A stretch of DNA of 64,000 nt from Yoonia sp. Lineage in GTDB: Bacteria > Pseudomonadota > Alphaproteobacteria > Rhodobacterales > Rhodobacteraceae. The stretch is from contig NZ_JANQTS010000082.1 of the NCBI RefSeq assembly GCF_030731595.1, positions 1 through 64,000 of the forward strand, written 5' to 3'. Position 1 is the stretch's first letter, and each line of letters starts with the position of its first letter. The notes beneath the pieces are model-generated. The model did not search any database. It was not told where the DNA came from and worked only from the letters and a program-made list of their open reading frames with translations. Positions 16,097-23,972 of the stretch are shown one piece after another. Position numbers and translations under genes: made by a program.

Positions 16097-18598
16097 TTAT
16101 TCAACCAAGGCGATCTTGGTATCACGCCAGACACCGTTCAGGCCGAAGACAACCCGTTCGATGGTGGCATTGTCACCGGCTTTGGCGGCTTGCTCGATCA
16201 ATTTGAGCGCTTCGCGCAGTTGCACAGCGCCAAAAACAGCAGCACTGCCTGCGACTTTGTGGGCGCGCGCCGCAATCTCGAGGTAATCCTGTGTCTCATC
16301 GGACTGCAACCAAGCCACCAGGTCTTCGACTTCGCGCATGAAGCGCGCGCGCAGTTTCGCAAAAGCCTCTTCGCCCAATGCGTCTCGCGTTTCGGCGCTG
16401 TGTTCATGCGAAACAAGGCTGGCGTTGCCAGCGTAGCTTTGGGGTTGATGAATACTGAGCGTATGGCGCAGCGCGGTGCGTGACAGCGGTTTGGTCAAAA
16501 TACCGTTCATGCCGTCCGACTTGAAATCCTCTTGTTCCGAAGCCATCGCATTCGCGGTCAGCGCCACGATGGGCGCATGTGCAGAGGCGCCATGGCCTTT
16601 TCTGATCTCGCGCGTGGCAACACGCCCGTCCATGACCGGCATGCTGATATCCATAAAGATCAAATCGAATTTCTTGGTCTTGGACAGTTCGACCCCTTCG
16701 CGACCGTCATGGGCAAGGGTGACGCTATGCCCTTCGGCCTCGAGCATTTCGCGGGCGACAATCCGGTTAATCTCGTTATCCTCGACCAAAAGCACGTTCA
16801 GGGGGCGGGTTGGTGCCTGGATTTCCGCAGGTTGTTCTGCTCCATTTGGTGCAAGGGCCGGCGTCACAGGAAGCTGCACCCAAAACGTGCTGCCCTTGCC
16901 CTCCACGCTGTTCACGCCGATCTGGCCACCCAGCGCCGTCACAAAGCGTTTCGCAATGCTCAGACCCAGCCCTGTCCCGCCGACTTCGCGGTCATAGGCG
17001 GTGTTGCCCGTCACAAAGTCATCAAAAATGCGCGTTGCGAGGTCTTCCGAGATGCCGGGTCCGGTATCGGCGATCTCGATGTGGAGTTGATCATTGTCGT
17101 CTTGGGTCATTTTACGCAGAACGACAGAAACCTTGCCCCTTTTCGTGAATTTCACGGCATTGCCGATCAGGTTCATCATCACATGCTGAAGCCGGTCGTA
17201 ATCGGAATTGATCCAATGCAAGGCCGGACCGTCCCAACCCCACTCCAACCTTGTTTCGTTCCGAGACGCAGTGCTGCTTTGGTTGTCGATAATATCTTGC
17301 AGCAAGGCAGAGATATTCATGGGCGCGGTCATGGTGCTGAGTTTGCCCGCATCATAACGCGTAATATCGAGCACATCCGAAATATGGCTCATCAGCAATC
17401 GCCCCGAGGATTCCATATACCCGACATAGCGGTCTTGCAGATTGTTCAGCGGCGTATCTCGCAAAAGGCTCATATTGCCCAACAGCCCGTTCAACGGTGT
17501 GCGGATTTCATGGCTCATCGTCGCCAAAAAGTCGGTCTTCATCTTTTCGCTGGCCAAGGCCTTGTCGCGGGCGGCGACAAGCTCTGCCTCGGCGGCGACG
17601 CGATGCGAGATATCGCGCAGAAAGGCGATGAAAATCTGGCCTTGGTCCGTGGTCGCAGACTGAAGGGCAAGCTCTACCGGGAAAACCTCTCCATTTGCAC
17701 GCTTGGCATCAAGCCTGACACGGCCTTTGCCGACAACGTGCCTTTCGCCGCCTTTGCGCATCCGCTCCATGCCCGTATCATGGGCCGCCCGCATATGGTC
17801 CGGGACGATGACCTCGCCAACTTCCAACCCCAAGACATCCGCGGTCTTGTGCCCAAAGATGGCCTCTGCCGCAGGACTGAATTCAAGGATGCGCCCTTCG
17901 CCATCGCTGATGATCACACCGTCAAGCGATGTCCCCATGACCGTGCGCATCCGCGTGGCCGTCTGGTTGTTTTCAAGCTCGCGATTGAAGATGCGAATGT
18001 TCAGCCGGTAAAGATAGACGATTGCGAGTGCCAAAGCGCCGATCAACGCGGCCAATGCCACCGCAAGTTCTGTCAGCGTGCGGGCGACCGCCTGGCGTTG
18101 CTCATCGGCGGTTTCCGCAAAAAGCCGCAGCCCTGACAGGCTCATCGCACGCACGATCGGGCGCAACTGCTCTGATCTCTCGGCAAGTGTTGGCAGGCCG
18201 GCCAAAAGCACCGCATCGTCAGCGTCGATCAAGGCCACCGTTTCATCCAGAAAGGCGGCAATAGCATCCAGATGCGCGCTGGAAATTTCGTTTGCCCGGA
18301 GTTCCGCAAAGACCGCCGCACGGTTCACCATGCCGATACGGCTGTAGAAGATATCAAACCTTTCGCGCAACTGCCCAAGATCGACCGGGTCGGCCTCAAT
18401 CTGATTTTGGAGCGCGAGAAACTCGACTTCGGTCTGGGTCAGCGACCATTGCACATTATCAGAGCTTGCTGATCCAAGAAGGCGAATTTTTCGCGCCACA
18501 TCATACGAGAGAAATCCAATCGCGATAAACGCAACAAGACCAGCCAGAACCGCAAGGGTTCTGCTGATCATGGGTAACTTGAACTTGGGTTTCCGCAT
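16097..18598 (-). CDS. Hybrid sensor histidine kinase with PAS, receiver and HPt domains
   Basis: An 833-residue membrane kinase. TM1 is at about 12-32 and TM2 at about 174-196, enclosing a periplasmic or extracytoplasmic sensor region of about 140 residues. A PAS domain (about 207-330) follows, then HisKA with the phospho-His in SHEIRTPLNG, HATPase_c (N box NLIGNAVKFT; G boxes DTGPGIS and GGTGLGLSIAKR), a receiver domain (LLVEDNEINR ... FMDISMPVMDG) and a C-terminal HPt domain with ARAHKVAGSAAVFG. It can therefore run a full phosphorelay to a separate response regulator. The LuxR-type regulator at 21805, in the same exopolysaccharide locus, is the obvious candidate partner, though that pairing is inferred. 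The signal sensed is unknown. Confidence 0.93.
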   Translation of the reverse strand: MRKPKFKLPMISRTLAVLAGLVAFIAIGFLSYDVARKIRLLGSASSDNVQWSLTQTEVEFLALQNQIEADPVDLGQLRERFDIFYSRIGMVNRAAVFAELRANEISSAHLDAIAAFLDETVALIDADDAVLLAGLPTLAERSEQLRPIVRAMSLSGLRLFAETADEQRQAVARTLTELAVALAALIGALALAIVYLYRLNIRIFNRELENNQTATRMRTVMGTSLDGVIISDGEGRILEFSPAAEAIFGHKTADVLGLEVGEVIVPDHMRAAHDTGMERMRKGGERHVVGKGRVRLDAKRANGEVFPVELALQSATTDQGQIFIAFLRDISHRVAAEAELVAARDKALASEKMKTDFLATMSHEIRTPLNGLLGNMSLLRDTPLNNLQDRYVGYMESSGRLLMSHISDVLDITRYDAGKLSTMTAPMNISALLQDIIDNQSSTASRNETRLEWGWDGPALHWINSDYDRLQHVMMNLIGNAVKFTKRGKVSVVLRKMTQDDNDQLHIEIADTGPGISEDLATRIFDDFVTGNTAYDREVGGTGLGLSIAKRFVTALGGQIGVNSVEGKGSTFWVQLPVTPALAPNGAEQPAEIQAPTRPLNVLLVEDNEINRIVAREMLEAEGHSVTLAHDGREGVELSKTKKFDLIFMDISMPVMDGRVATREIRKGHGASAHAPIVALTANAMASEQEDFKSDGMNGILTKPLSRTALRHTLSIHQPQSYAGNASLVSHEHSAETRDALGEEAFAKLRARFMREVEDLVAWLQSDETQDYLEIAARAHKVAGSAAVFGAVQLREALKLIEQAAKAGDNATIERVVFGLNGVWRDTKIALVE

Positions 18599-18640
18599 GT
18601 CGGCCCCCTCAGAACGCGATGTCCGTGTCGCTCTTAGGGG

Positions 18641-19156
18641 TTACTTTACCACTTCGATCCTGTCGAGTTGCCAGATACTGCGGGAATAAATCACTTCCGA
18701 ACGGTAATCGGCCGACATATCGTAAGGATAAACGACCCAGAGCGGTCCCTTGTCGCGCACTGACATCGTTTCTCCGTCCATCTTGAAGGCGATGATCGGA
18801 CCATCCGCGACCGCATCAGAAACGGGAATTTCAACCGTATAGTCATTGATTGCGGTTGCCAGAAGCGTGCCCTCCTGCGCCCCGATCAAATCCGTTAGCG
18901 TCTTAAGCGACACCCCTTCAAACCGGTGCAGGCCTTCGGTCCAGATCGTGGTGGTTTCAAATTCCTCGGTGCCTAGGGCTGCCAGCGTTTCGCGGTCAAA
19001 GATCAACGTGCCATCAGCATTCGCGACGTCAATTTCGCCTGTTACGGTCAAGACGACCGCACCTTGCGGCAAGGCGATGTCTTGCGCGCTCGCCGCGGCG
19101 GCGATACCGATCACGGCGACCAAACCAAAAGTCGTTTTTACAATCTGAGCAAGCAC
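18641..19156 (-). CDS. Periplasmic protein with molybdopterin-binding-domain-like fold
   Basis: A 171-residue exported protein. I chose the GTG at 19156 because AAGGAG lies 6 nt before it and the result is a standard signal peptide (cleaved after ASA, before QDIALPQ). The mature part resembles the small 'oxidoreductase molybdopterin-binding domain'/pterin-binding-like proteins: an LTVTGEI start, WTEGLHRFEGVSLKTLTDLIGA, and KGPLWVVYPYD near the end. I see no catalytic Cys of the SUOX type, so it may be a ligand-binding rather than a redox protein. It lies 42 bp upstream of the hybrid kinase gene on the same strand, so it could supply a periplasmic signal to that kinase; this is inference. Confidence 0.65.
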   Translation of the reverse strand: MLAQIVKTTFGLVAVIGIAAAASAQDIALPQGAVVLTVTGEIDVANADGTLIFDRETLAALGTEEFETTTIWTEGLHRFEGVSLKTLTDLIGAQEGTLLATAINDYTVEIPVSDAVADGPIIAFKMDGETMSVRDKGPLWVVYPYDMSADYRSEVIYSRSIWQLDRIEVVK

Positions 19157-19220
19157 GGCATTCTCCTTATGCGTTTGTGTCTCTATGCCATGCTCTTTTC
19201 GCTGACGCATGCGCGCATCG

Positions 19221-19246
19221 GGATAGGGTCCTATCCTTTCGGATAG
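19221..19246. repeat. Alternating GGATAG/CTATCC hexamers
   Basis: GGATAG (19221-19226), CTATCC (19231-19236) and GGATAG (19241-19246) are spaced at exactly 10 bp. The minus-strand transcript can form a hairpin of CCTATCC, a GAAA loop and GGATAGG just after galU. The 11-mer GGATAGGGTCC recurs at 22431-22441. It could be an operator for the periplasmic-protein gene or a 3' hairpin for galU; there is no T-run. Confidence 0.5.
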
Positions 19247-19256
19247 GAGTCCCGTT

Positions 19257-20144
19257 TCAGGCCGCCATTTGCTGCCGGCTCAGCCTGTTTGACAGAAACA
19301 TTTCAAAGGCACCTGACAGCTCTGGACGGTCCAGTGCATAGGCGGCAGTCGCCTGGACAAAGCCTTGAACCGATCCGCAGTCAAACCGCTCGCCCTCGAA
19401 ACTGAAGCCAGTCACGCCAACTGTTGGGACATCGGCATTGATCGCATCTGTCAGTTGCAACTCGCCGCCGGCACCGGGGCGCAGAGCGCTAAGACGGTCG
19501 AAAATGGCTGCATCCAGAATATAGCGACCGATGACAGCTTTTGTGGATGGGGCCACGTCAGCGCGCGGTTTTTCGACCATGCCGCGGGCATAGGCAATGC
19601 GCCCCGATTCGCTTGCGATGTCCAGCACACCATATGCACTGGTTGCGGCGCGCGGGACATCCATCGTCGCGACCATATGGCCACCAACCTTTGCATGGGC
19701 CTGCACCATCTGCTTGAGCGCGCCCGGCTGTCCCTTGATCACATCATCAGGCAGCAAGACCGCAAAAGGCTCGTTTCCGATCAGTTGGCGGGCCTGCCGT
19801 ACTGCGTGACCCAGACCCAAAGGGTTTGCCTGACGCAAGATTGTCAGCGCACCTTCAGGCATCCGCGCCCGCTCGAGCGCGGCAAGCGCATCTTTCTTGC
19901 CAGCGGCCTCCAGGCGGTTTTCCAGCGCCGCTGCGGTGTCGAAATAGTCTTCCAAAGCGCCTTTGCCGGCAGCAGAGACAAAGATGAACTGCTCGATCCC
20001 TGCTTCGCGGGCCTCATCGACCGCATATTGGATCAATGGGCGATCCACGAGCGGCAGCATCTCTTTGGGGACGGATTTGGTTGCTGGTAGGAAACGTGTA
20101 CCCATGCCAGCGACAGGGAAAACGGCTTTGCGGATATGTGTCAT
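19257..20144 (-). CDS. galU: UTP-glucose-1-phosphate uridylyltransferase GalU
   Basis: A 295-residue nucleotidyltransferase with the GalU signature AVFPVAGMGTRFLPATKSVPKEML at the N-terminus, VDRPLIQYAVDEA, VLLPDDVI, and the C-terminal FDCGSVQGFVQA. It makes UDP-glucose from UTP and glucose-1-phosphate, supplying sugar donor for the adjacent exopolysaccharide genes. AAAGGA lies 9 nt before the ATG. It is 30 bp downstream of the GT26/PGT fusion gene on the same strand. Length and motifs are normal for the family. Confidence 0.96.
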   Translation of the reverse strand: MTHIRKAVFPVAGMGTRFLPATKSVPKEMLPLVDRPLIQYAVDEAREAGIEQFIFVSAAGKGALEDYFDTAAALENRLEAAGKKDALAALERARMPEGALTILRQANPLGLGHAVRQARQLIGNEPFAVLLPDDVIKGQPGALKQMVQAHAKVGGHMVATMDVPRAATSAYGVLDIASESGRIAYARGMVEKPRADVAPSTKAVIGRYILDAAIFDRLSALRPGAGGELQLTDAINADVPTVGVTGFSFEGERFDCGSVQGFVQATAAYALDRPELSGAFEMFLSNRLSRQQMAA

Positions 20145-20174
20145 GTGATTATTCCTTTTGTCTTGGATGTTGTG

Positions 20175-21554
20175 TTAGTGCGCGCCGCGGCCGGTGATGA
20201 CGGCGCGAAAGGTCATTGCGATCAGGATGATGTCGAGCATCACGTTGCGCGACGCGGCATAGGCGAGATCCATGTCGATCATCTGGTCAAAACCGATCTC
20301 GGCCCGGCCAGAGACTTGCCAGACACCCGTGATCCCCGGCTTCACGGCCAAGCGACCATAGGCGCGCGCAGGGTAAGCTGCGACTTCCGAAGGCAGCGCC
20401 GGACGCGGACCGACGATGGCCATTTCGCCGCGCAGGACATTAAGAACCTGCGGCAATTCATCAATCGACAAGCGGCGGATGATTCGGCCAACGCGGGTGA
20501 TCCGCGGATCGGTGCGGGACTTGAAACAGATGCCTTCCCGATCTGATGTTGCCAAGATAGCGGCGCGGCGCTTTTCGGCGTCCGTCACCATCGAGCGGAA
20601 CTTATACATCGAGAACGGTTTGCCATCCTTGCCGATGCGGGTCTGCTTAAAGAATACCGGTCCCTTGCTTTCGACCTTGATGGCGATGGCCGTCGCAAGA
20701 AAGACAGGGGCCAGCGCAACGACTGCCGCAGTTGCGACTGTGACATCAAGCGCCTTGCTCGCAACCGAAGCCGTCTTGACCTGCTTGAGCGTGTTCATTC
20801 CCGCATGTGCAAGAAACGTGACGTTGCCAAGAAGATAGCGCTTGGCCATCCTGCGTGGCTCCATGGCGAGGCGCCAAACCCATTCGGATTTGACCTTGCG
20901 CACGATCTTGGGCGCACGAACCACGTTACCGGCCAGAAAATCAAGCGCGGCGCCAACACCCATTGTCAGGTCTGCATTGATGCGGCGCACGTTACGCTGC
21001 AACCACAATTCCTGCATCGGCACCCCAAGGGCGACCAGAACGATATCAGCTTTGCGCGCGTTGATGTCTGCAACCACAGCCTCTTCGTCAGCGGCCTCGT
21101 CATAGCCATTGCGCGTGCCAGCAACGATCAAGTTCGGGATCTGTTGCAGCAACGTCTGGGCGGCACGTTCGGCGGTGCCCGGCTTGCCACCGAAAAGATA
21201 GACCGATTTGCCCATCTTGGCTGCTTCCGCCAGCAAGGCAGGTACAAGGTCAGTCCCGTTCAGGTTTGCTGTCAGGTCTTGACCTGTCATTTTTGCGGCC
21301 AGCGCGACGCCGATCCCGTCAGGCAGCAGCAGATCCGCGCTGCGCACTGCGCTTGCATATTGCGGATGGCTCCGCATCATGTTGCAGCAATGCGCGTTCA
21401 TGAAATAGACGCGACGGCGGCCGGGGGCCAGAAGATCTGCAATAACGGTGTTGCTGTCAGCATCCACCAGAGCAAGATCGAGTGAGGGAAGATAGTTTCC
21501 GGTTAGCTTGCGTGTAATCGGTGTCGGTGCGGTGTCGAAAGTTGCGTGCTTCAT
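20175..21554 (-). CDS. Fused WecG/TagA/CpsF (GT26) glycosyltransferase and polyprenyl sugar-phosphate transferase
   Basis: A 459-residue two-domain protein. Residues about 20-235 are a complete GT26 domain: PDGIGVALAAKMTGQDL, YLFGGKPGTAERAA, LVALGVPMQELWLQ, GVGAALDFLAGNVVRAP and WVWRLAMEPRR. Residues about 265-459 are a bacterial sugar-transferase domain of the WcaJ/RfbP type: one N-terminal membrane segment, GPVFFKQTRIGKDGKPFSMY, the DELPQ stretch, VGPRPALPSE and KPGITGVWQVSGR. The C-terminal part should prime undecaprenyl phosphate with a sugar-1-phosphate, and the N-terminal part could add the second sugar. I chose the ATG at 21554 because AGGA lies 8 nt upstream; the frame extends 14 codons further to a TTG without a ribosome-binding site. 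It is divergent from the LuxR-type regulator. Confidence 0.93.
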   Translation of the reverse strand: MKHATFDTAPTPITRKLTGNYLPSLDLALVDADSNTVIADLLAPGRRRVYFMNAHCCNMMRSHPQYASAVRSADLLLPDGIGVALAAKMTGQDLTANLNGTDLVPALLAEAAKMGKSVYLFGGKPGTAERAAQTLLQQIPNLIVAGTRNGYDEAADEEAVVADINARKADIVLVALGVPMQELWLQRNVRRINADLTMGVGAALDFLAGNVVRAPKIVRKVKSEWVWRLAMEPRRMAKRYLLGNVTFLAHAGMNTLKQVKTASVASKALDVTVATAAVVALAPVFLATAIAIKVESKGPVFFKQTRIGKDGKPFSMYKFRSMVTDAEKRRAAILATSDREGICFKSRTDPRITRVGRIIRRLSIDELPQVLNVLRGEMAIVGPRPALPSEVAAYPARAYGRLAVKPGITGVWQVSGRAEIGFDQMIDMDLAYAASRNVMLDIILIAMTFRAVITGRGAH

Positions 21555-21715
21555 CTGCGAAATCCTGTTTGCGTGTTCGATTTGCGTCTTGATCAACGAA
21601 AACAGGCATTTGGCTCAACTGAGCAGCAGGATATGCAGCGGTGGCAAGTGGAAGAAATTAACCACGTTCGAACATGGTGAACAGCAACATGGTTAACAAC
21701 AACTACCCAATTGGG

Positions 21716-21731
21716 TTAACCAACTAACCAT
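21716..21731 (+). promoter_or_regulatory. TTAACCA-NN-TAACCAT element before the LuxR-type regulator gene
   Basis: The 16-nt element reads TTAACCAACTAACCAT and ends 73 bp before the regulator start. A 14/16-identical copy lies at 22454-22469 before the chain-length gene. Further GGTTAAC-like half-sites are nearby (around 21657-21697). Candidate binding site shared by two promoters of the locus. Confidence 0.45.
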
Positions 21732-21804
21732 ATTTTCACTCATTTACGCCCTTGTACGGCCAAAGTTACAACCTACAGTGATCTCAACAACTAAGGAACA
21801 CGCG

Positions 21805-22419
21805 ATGCGTATACTGATTGCGGACGATCATGATCTCTTGCGGGATACGCTTGTCCTGTTTCTTGAAGGGGCCGGCGACATTCAGACTGCCGCCGTGGGG
21901 ACCTTTGGCGAAGCATGTATCGAGATGGAAAAGGGTGAACCCTTTGATCTTGTCCTGCTGGATTACAACATGCCCGGTATGAACGGGCTCGAAGGCCTCA
22001 GGACCGCGATTGCCTTGGGCGCCGGCCAGCGTGTTGCCCTTATTTCTGGAGAAGCAACAAAGCAGATCGCCGAACAGGCGCTAGAGGCAGGCGCCGCCGG
22101 GTTCGTGCCAAAGTCGCTGCCGGCCAAATCTCTTGTGAACGCGGTCAAGTTCATGGCGATGGGCGAGCAATACGCCCCCATTGATTTCATGACTGCCGTC
22201 GAAGAGGTTCATCAGAACCCGCTGGCCGAAAAATTGACGGACCGCGAGATGCAAGTCTTGAAGGGCCTGACAGAGGGCAAGTCCAATAAGGAAATTGCCC
22301 GCGATCTGGACATCCAAGAGCCAACGGTCAAACTGCATATGAAGACGCTCTATCGCAAGGTTGGTGCCGCCAACCGGACCCAAGCCGCACTGATTGCGCG
22401 CGAAGCGGGACTTTTTTGA
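21805..22419 (+). CDS. LuxR/NarL-family response regulator
   Basis: A 204-residue regulator. The receiver domain (about 1-120) has the acidic pair in IADDHD, the phospho-Asp in VLLDYNMPG (about residue 54) and a conserved Lys in VPKSLPAKS. The LuxR-type HTH (about 140-204) includes LTDREMQVLKGLTEGKSNKEIARDL. The ATG at 21805 follows AAGGA with good spacing; a GTG 9 codons upstream lacks one. It lies between the divergent GT26/PGT gene and the chain-length/polymerase operon, so it probably controls exopolysaccharide synthesis. The hybrid kinase at 16097 ends in an HPt domain and has no other cognate regulator nearby, so I infer that they pair. Confidence 0.92.
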   Translation: MRILIADDHDLLRDTLVLFLEGAGDIQTAAVGTFGEACIEMEKGEPFDLVLLDYNMPGMNGLEGLRTAIALGAGQRVALISGEATKQIAEQALEAGAAGFVPKSLPAKSLVNAVKFMAMGEQYAPIDFMTAVEEVHQNPLAEKLTDREMQVLKGLTEGKSNKEIARDLDIQEPTVKLHMKTLYRKVGAANRTQAALIAREAGLF

Positions 22420-22420
22420 T

Positions 22421-22436
22421 CTATCCGATCGGATAG
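22421..22436. promoter_or_regulatory. Perfect 16-bp palindrome downstream of the luxR-type gene
   Basis: CTATCCGATCGGATAG is a perfect palindrome located 2 bp after the regulator stop and about 90 bp before the chain-length gene. Its GGATAGGGTCC part is identical to 19221-19231. It could be an operator for the wzz/wzy operon or a short hairpin; there is no T-run after it. Confidence 0.45.
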
Positions 22437-22453
22437 GGTCCGTCCCGAATGCT

Positions 22454-22469
22454 TTAACCAGTTAACCAT
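22454..22469 (+). promoter_or_regulatory. TTAACCA-NN-TAACCAT element before the chain-length gene
   Basis: TTAACCAGTTAACCAT, 57 bp before the chain-length start. It matches 14 of 16 positions of the element at 21716-21731. The core GTTAAC is also palindromic. Candidate site for the LuxR-type regulator encoded in between. Confidence 0.45.
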
Positions 22470-22526
22470 CCGCGCGGATGATGGGATCGGCCTGTTTCGC
22501 TAAGACATCGGCAAAGGAGATTTCCG

Positions 22527-23972
22527 ATGCGGATTGAAGCGACACTGCCAATTGCGGCACCCAGAACCAAAAAGCCCCGTGGCGGCTTCGTGCGTCGCGC
22601 CCTGATGGGTGGGCGACTAAGCGATTTGGGACGCTTGCCGCGCTACATGGCTTTCGCGCTTCTTGGCTGCGGACTGATCTGGGCACCGATCACCGGATAT
22701 CTCAAGACAGCCCCGCTGAGCTATAAATCAAGCACCTCATTGATCTTGCCGGGCTCCGGTGCGTCAGCCTCGTTGAACCTGAGCGGGATCGGACAGGCCT
22801 CGTCTTATGCAAGTTCGGCCTTTGCCAGCAGTGCGGTCAGCCCCACAGAAACCTACAAGCGGCTTCTGAACGCAGACCGTATTCTGGCAGCTGCAGCGCA
22901 ATCGCTTGGTATCGAACAGTATCAGCTGGGATCACCACGGGTTCAACTGGTGGATCAAACCAGCCTGATCCATGTCGAAATGACGGGACGCAGCCCTGTT
23001 GAAGCCCAAGCCCGAGCCAATGCCATTCTGGATGCATTCTTTACCGAACTTGACGCCCTGCGCTCTGACGAGGTCAGCACGCGCGAATACAGTGGCTTGC
23101 AAGCGATCGCCGATTATCGCGATTCCGTGGCCAGTACCCGCAGCGAGATCGCCAGTCTGCAAAATGAAAGCGGGCTGTTGTCCGTCGCCCAATACGCGGC
23201 CTTGGTTGACCGTCACCTGATGCTTGAGGCGCAAGTTCTGGACCGCGCAGCCTTGCTGAGCGAAAAGTCCGCCGCCGTCGCGCGCCTTGAGGCAAAACTG
23301 GGTCTCGACGTGCAAATCGCAGCGGCGACGCTGAAACTCTTTGCTGACAGCGGCTATCTGGCCTTGCTTGCTGAAACGTCCCGTTTCGAAGCGGAACTGG
23401 CCGAGGCAACCGCCCACTATGGCACGCGGCACCCCGAAGTGCAGGCCGCCCAAGACAGCCGTGACACGGCTTTGCACGCAGCATTGGGCCTGGCGCAAAG
23501 GATTACGGGCCTGCCCGCCGACAGGGTAGCACAGCTTGATCTCGCGCCACAGGGCGCGCGCGCAGAGCTTTTGGCAGAATTGCTCCGCATGGACGCCGAA
23601 CGCGCGGGCGCTGCGGAAGAACACGCCACTTTGCTGGACAGACTGGAGAACAGTCAGGCCGATCTGAATGCAAAAGCGGCAGCGGCATCCGAATTGCAAG
23701 ACCTGGAACGCGACTTTTCCGTGGCCGAAGCGGTCTTTGCCTCGGCCATTGCCCGCGCGCAATCCAGCAAGTCTGACGTCTACGCGTCCTATCCGCTTGT
23801 GCAGGTGCTGGAAAACCCGTCCTTGCCGGAACGCCCGTCATCACCCAACCGCAAGCTTGCTTTTGCTGCCGGCATCGCCGCGACCTTCATGCTCTTTGTC
23901 AGCTTGATCATGGGTTGGGTCCGACTGGCTGTCATCAGCCGCCTTCTGCACCAGCCATCAGGCGCCAAGTGA
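22527..23972 (+). CDS. Polysaccharide co-polymerase / chain-length determinant (Wzz/GumC-like, no kinase)
   Basis: A 481-residue protein with TM1 at about residues 38-58, a long periplasmic region with coiled-coil character (about 180-400, Ala/Glu/Leu-rich) and TM2 near 448-470 preceded by LPERPSSPNRKLA, the usual Pro-rich motif before TM2 of Wzz proteins. The N-terminal YKSSTSLILPG is also typical. It lacks a Walker-type BY-kinase domain at the C-terminus. It should set chain length and contact the export lipoprotein. AAAGGAG precedes the ATG by 8 nt. The stop overlaps the next gene's ATG (TGATG). Confidence 0.88.
   Translation: MRIEATLPIAAPRTKKPRGGFVRRALMGGRLSDLGRLPRYMAFALLGCGLIWAPITGYLKTAPLSYKSSTSLILPGSGASASLNLSGIGQASSYASSAFASSAVSPTETYKRLLNADRILAAAAQSLGIEQYQLGSPRVQLVDQTSLIHVEMTGRSPVEAQARANAILDAFFTELDALRSDEVSTREYSGLQAIADYRDSVASTRSEIASLQNESGLLSVAQYAALVDRHLMLEAQVLDRAALLSEKSAAVARLEAKLGLDVQIAAATLKLFADSGYLALLAETSRFEAELAEATAHYGTRHPEVQAAQDSRDTALHAALGLAQRITGLPADRVAQLDLAPQGARAELLAELLRMDAERAGAAEEHATLLDRLENSQADLNAKAAAASELQDLERDFSVAEAVFASAIARAQSSKSDVYASYPLVQVLENPSLPERPSSPNRKLAFAAGIAATFMLFVSLIMGWVRLAVISRLLHQPSGAK

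Noticed and set aside
16532-18136. 534-codon plus-strand frame inside the hybrid kinase
   Set aside because: Antisense shadow of a gene with complete kinase, receiver and HPt motifs.
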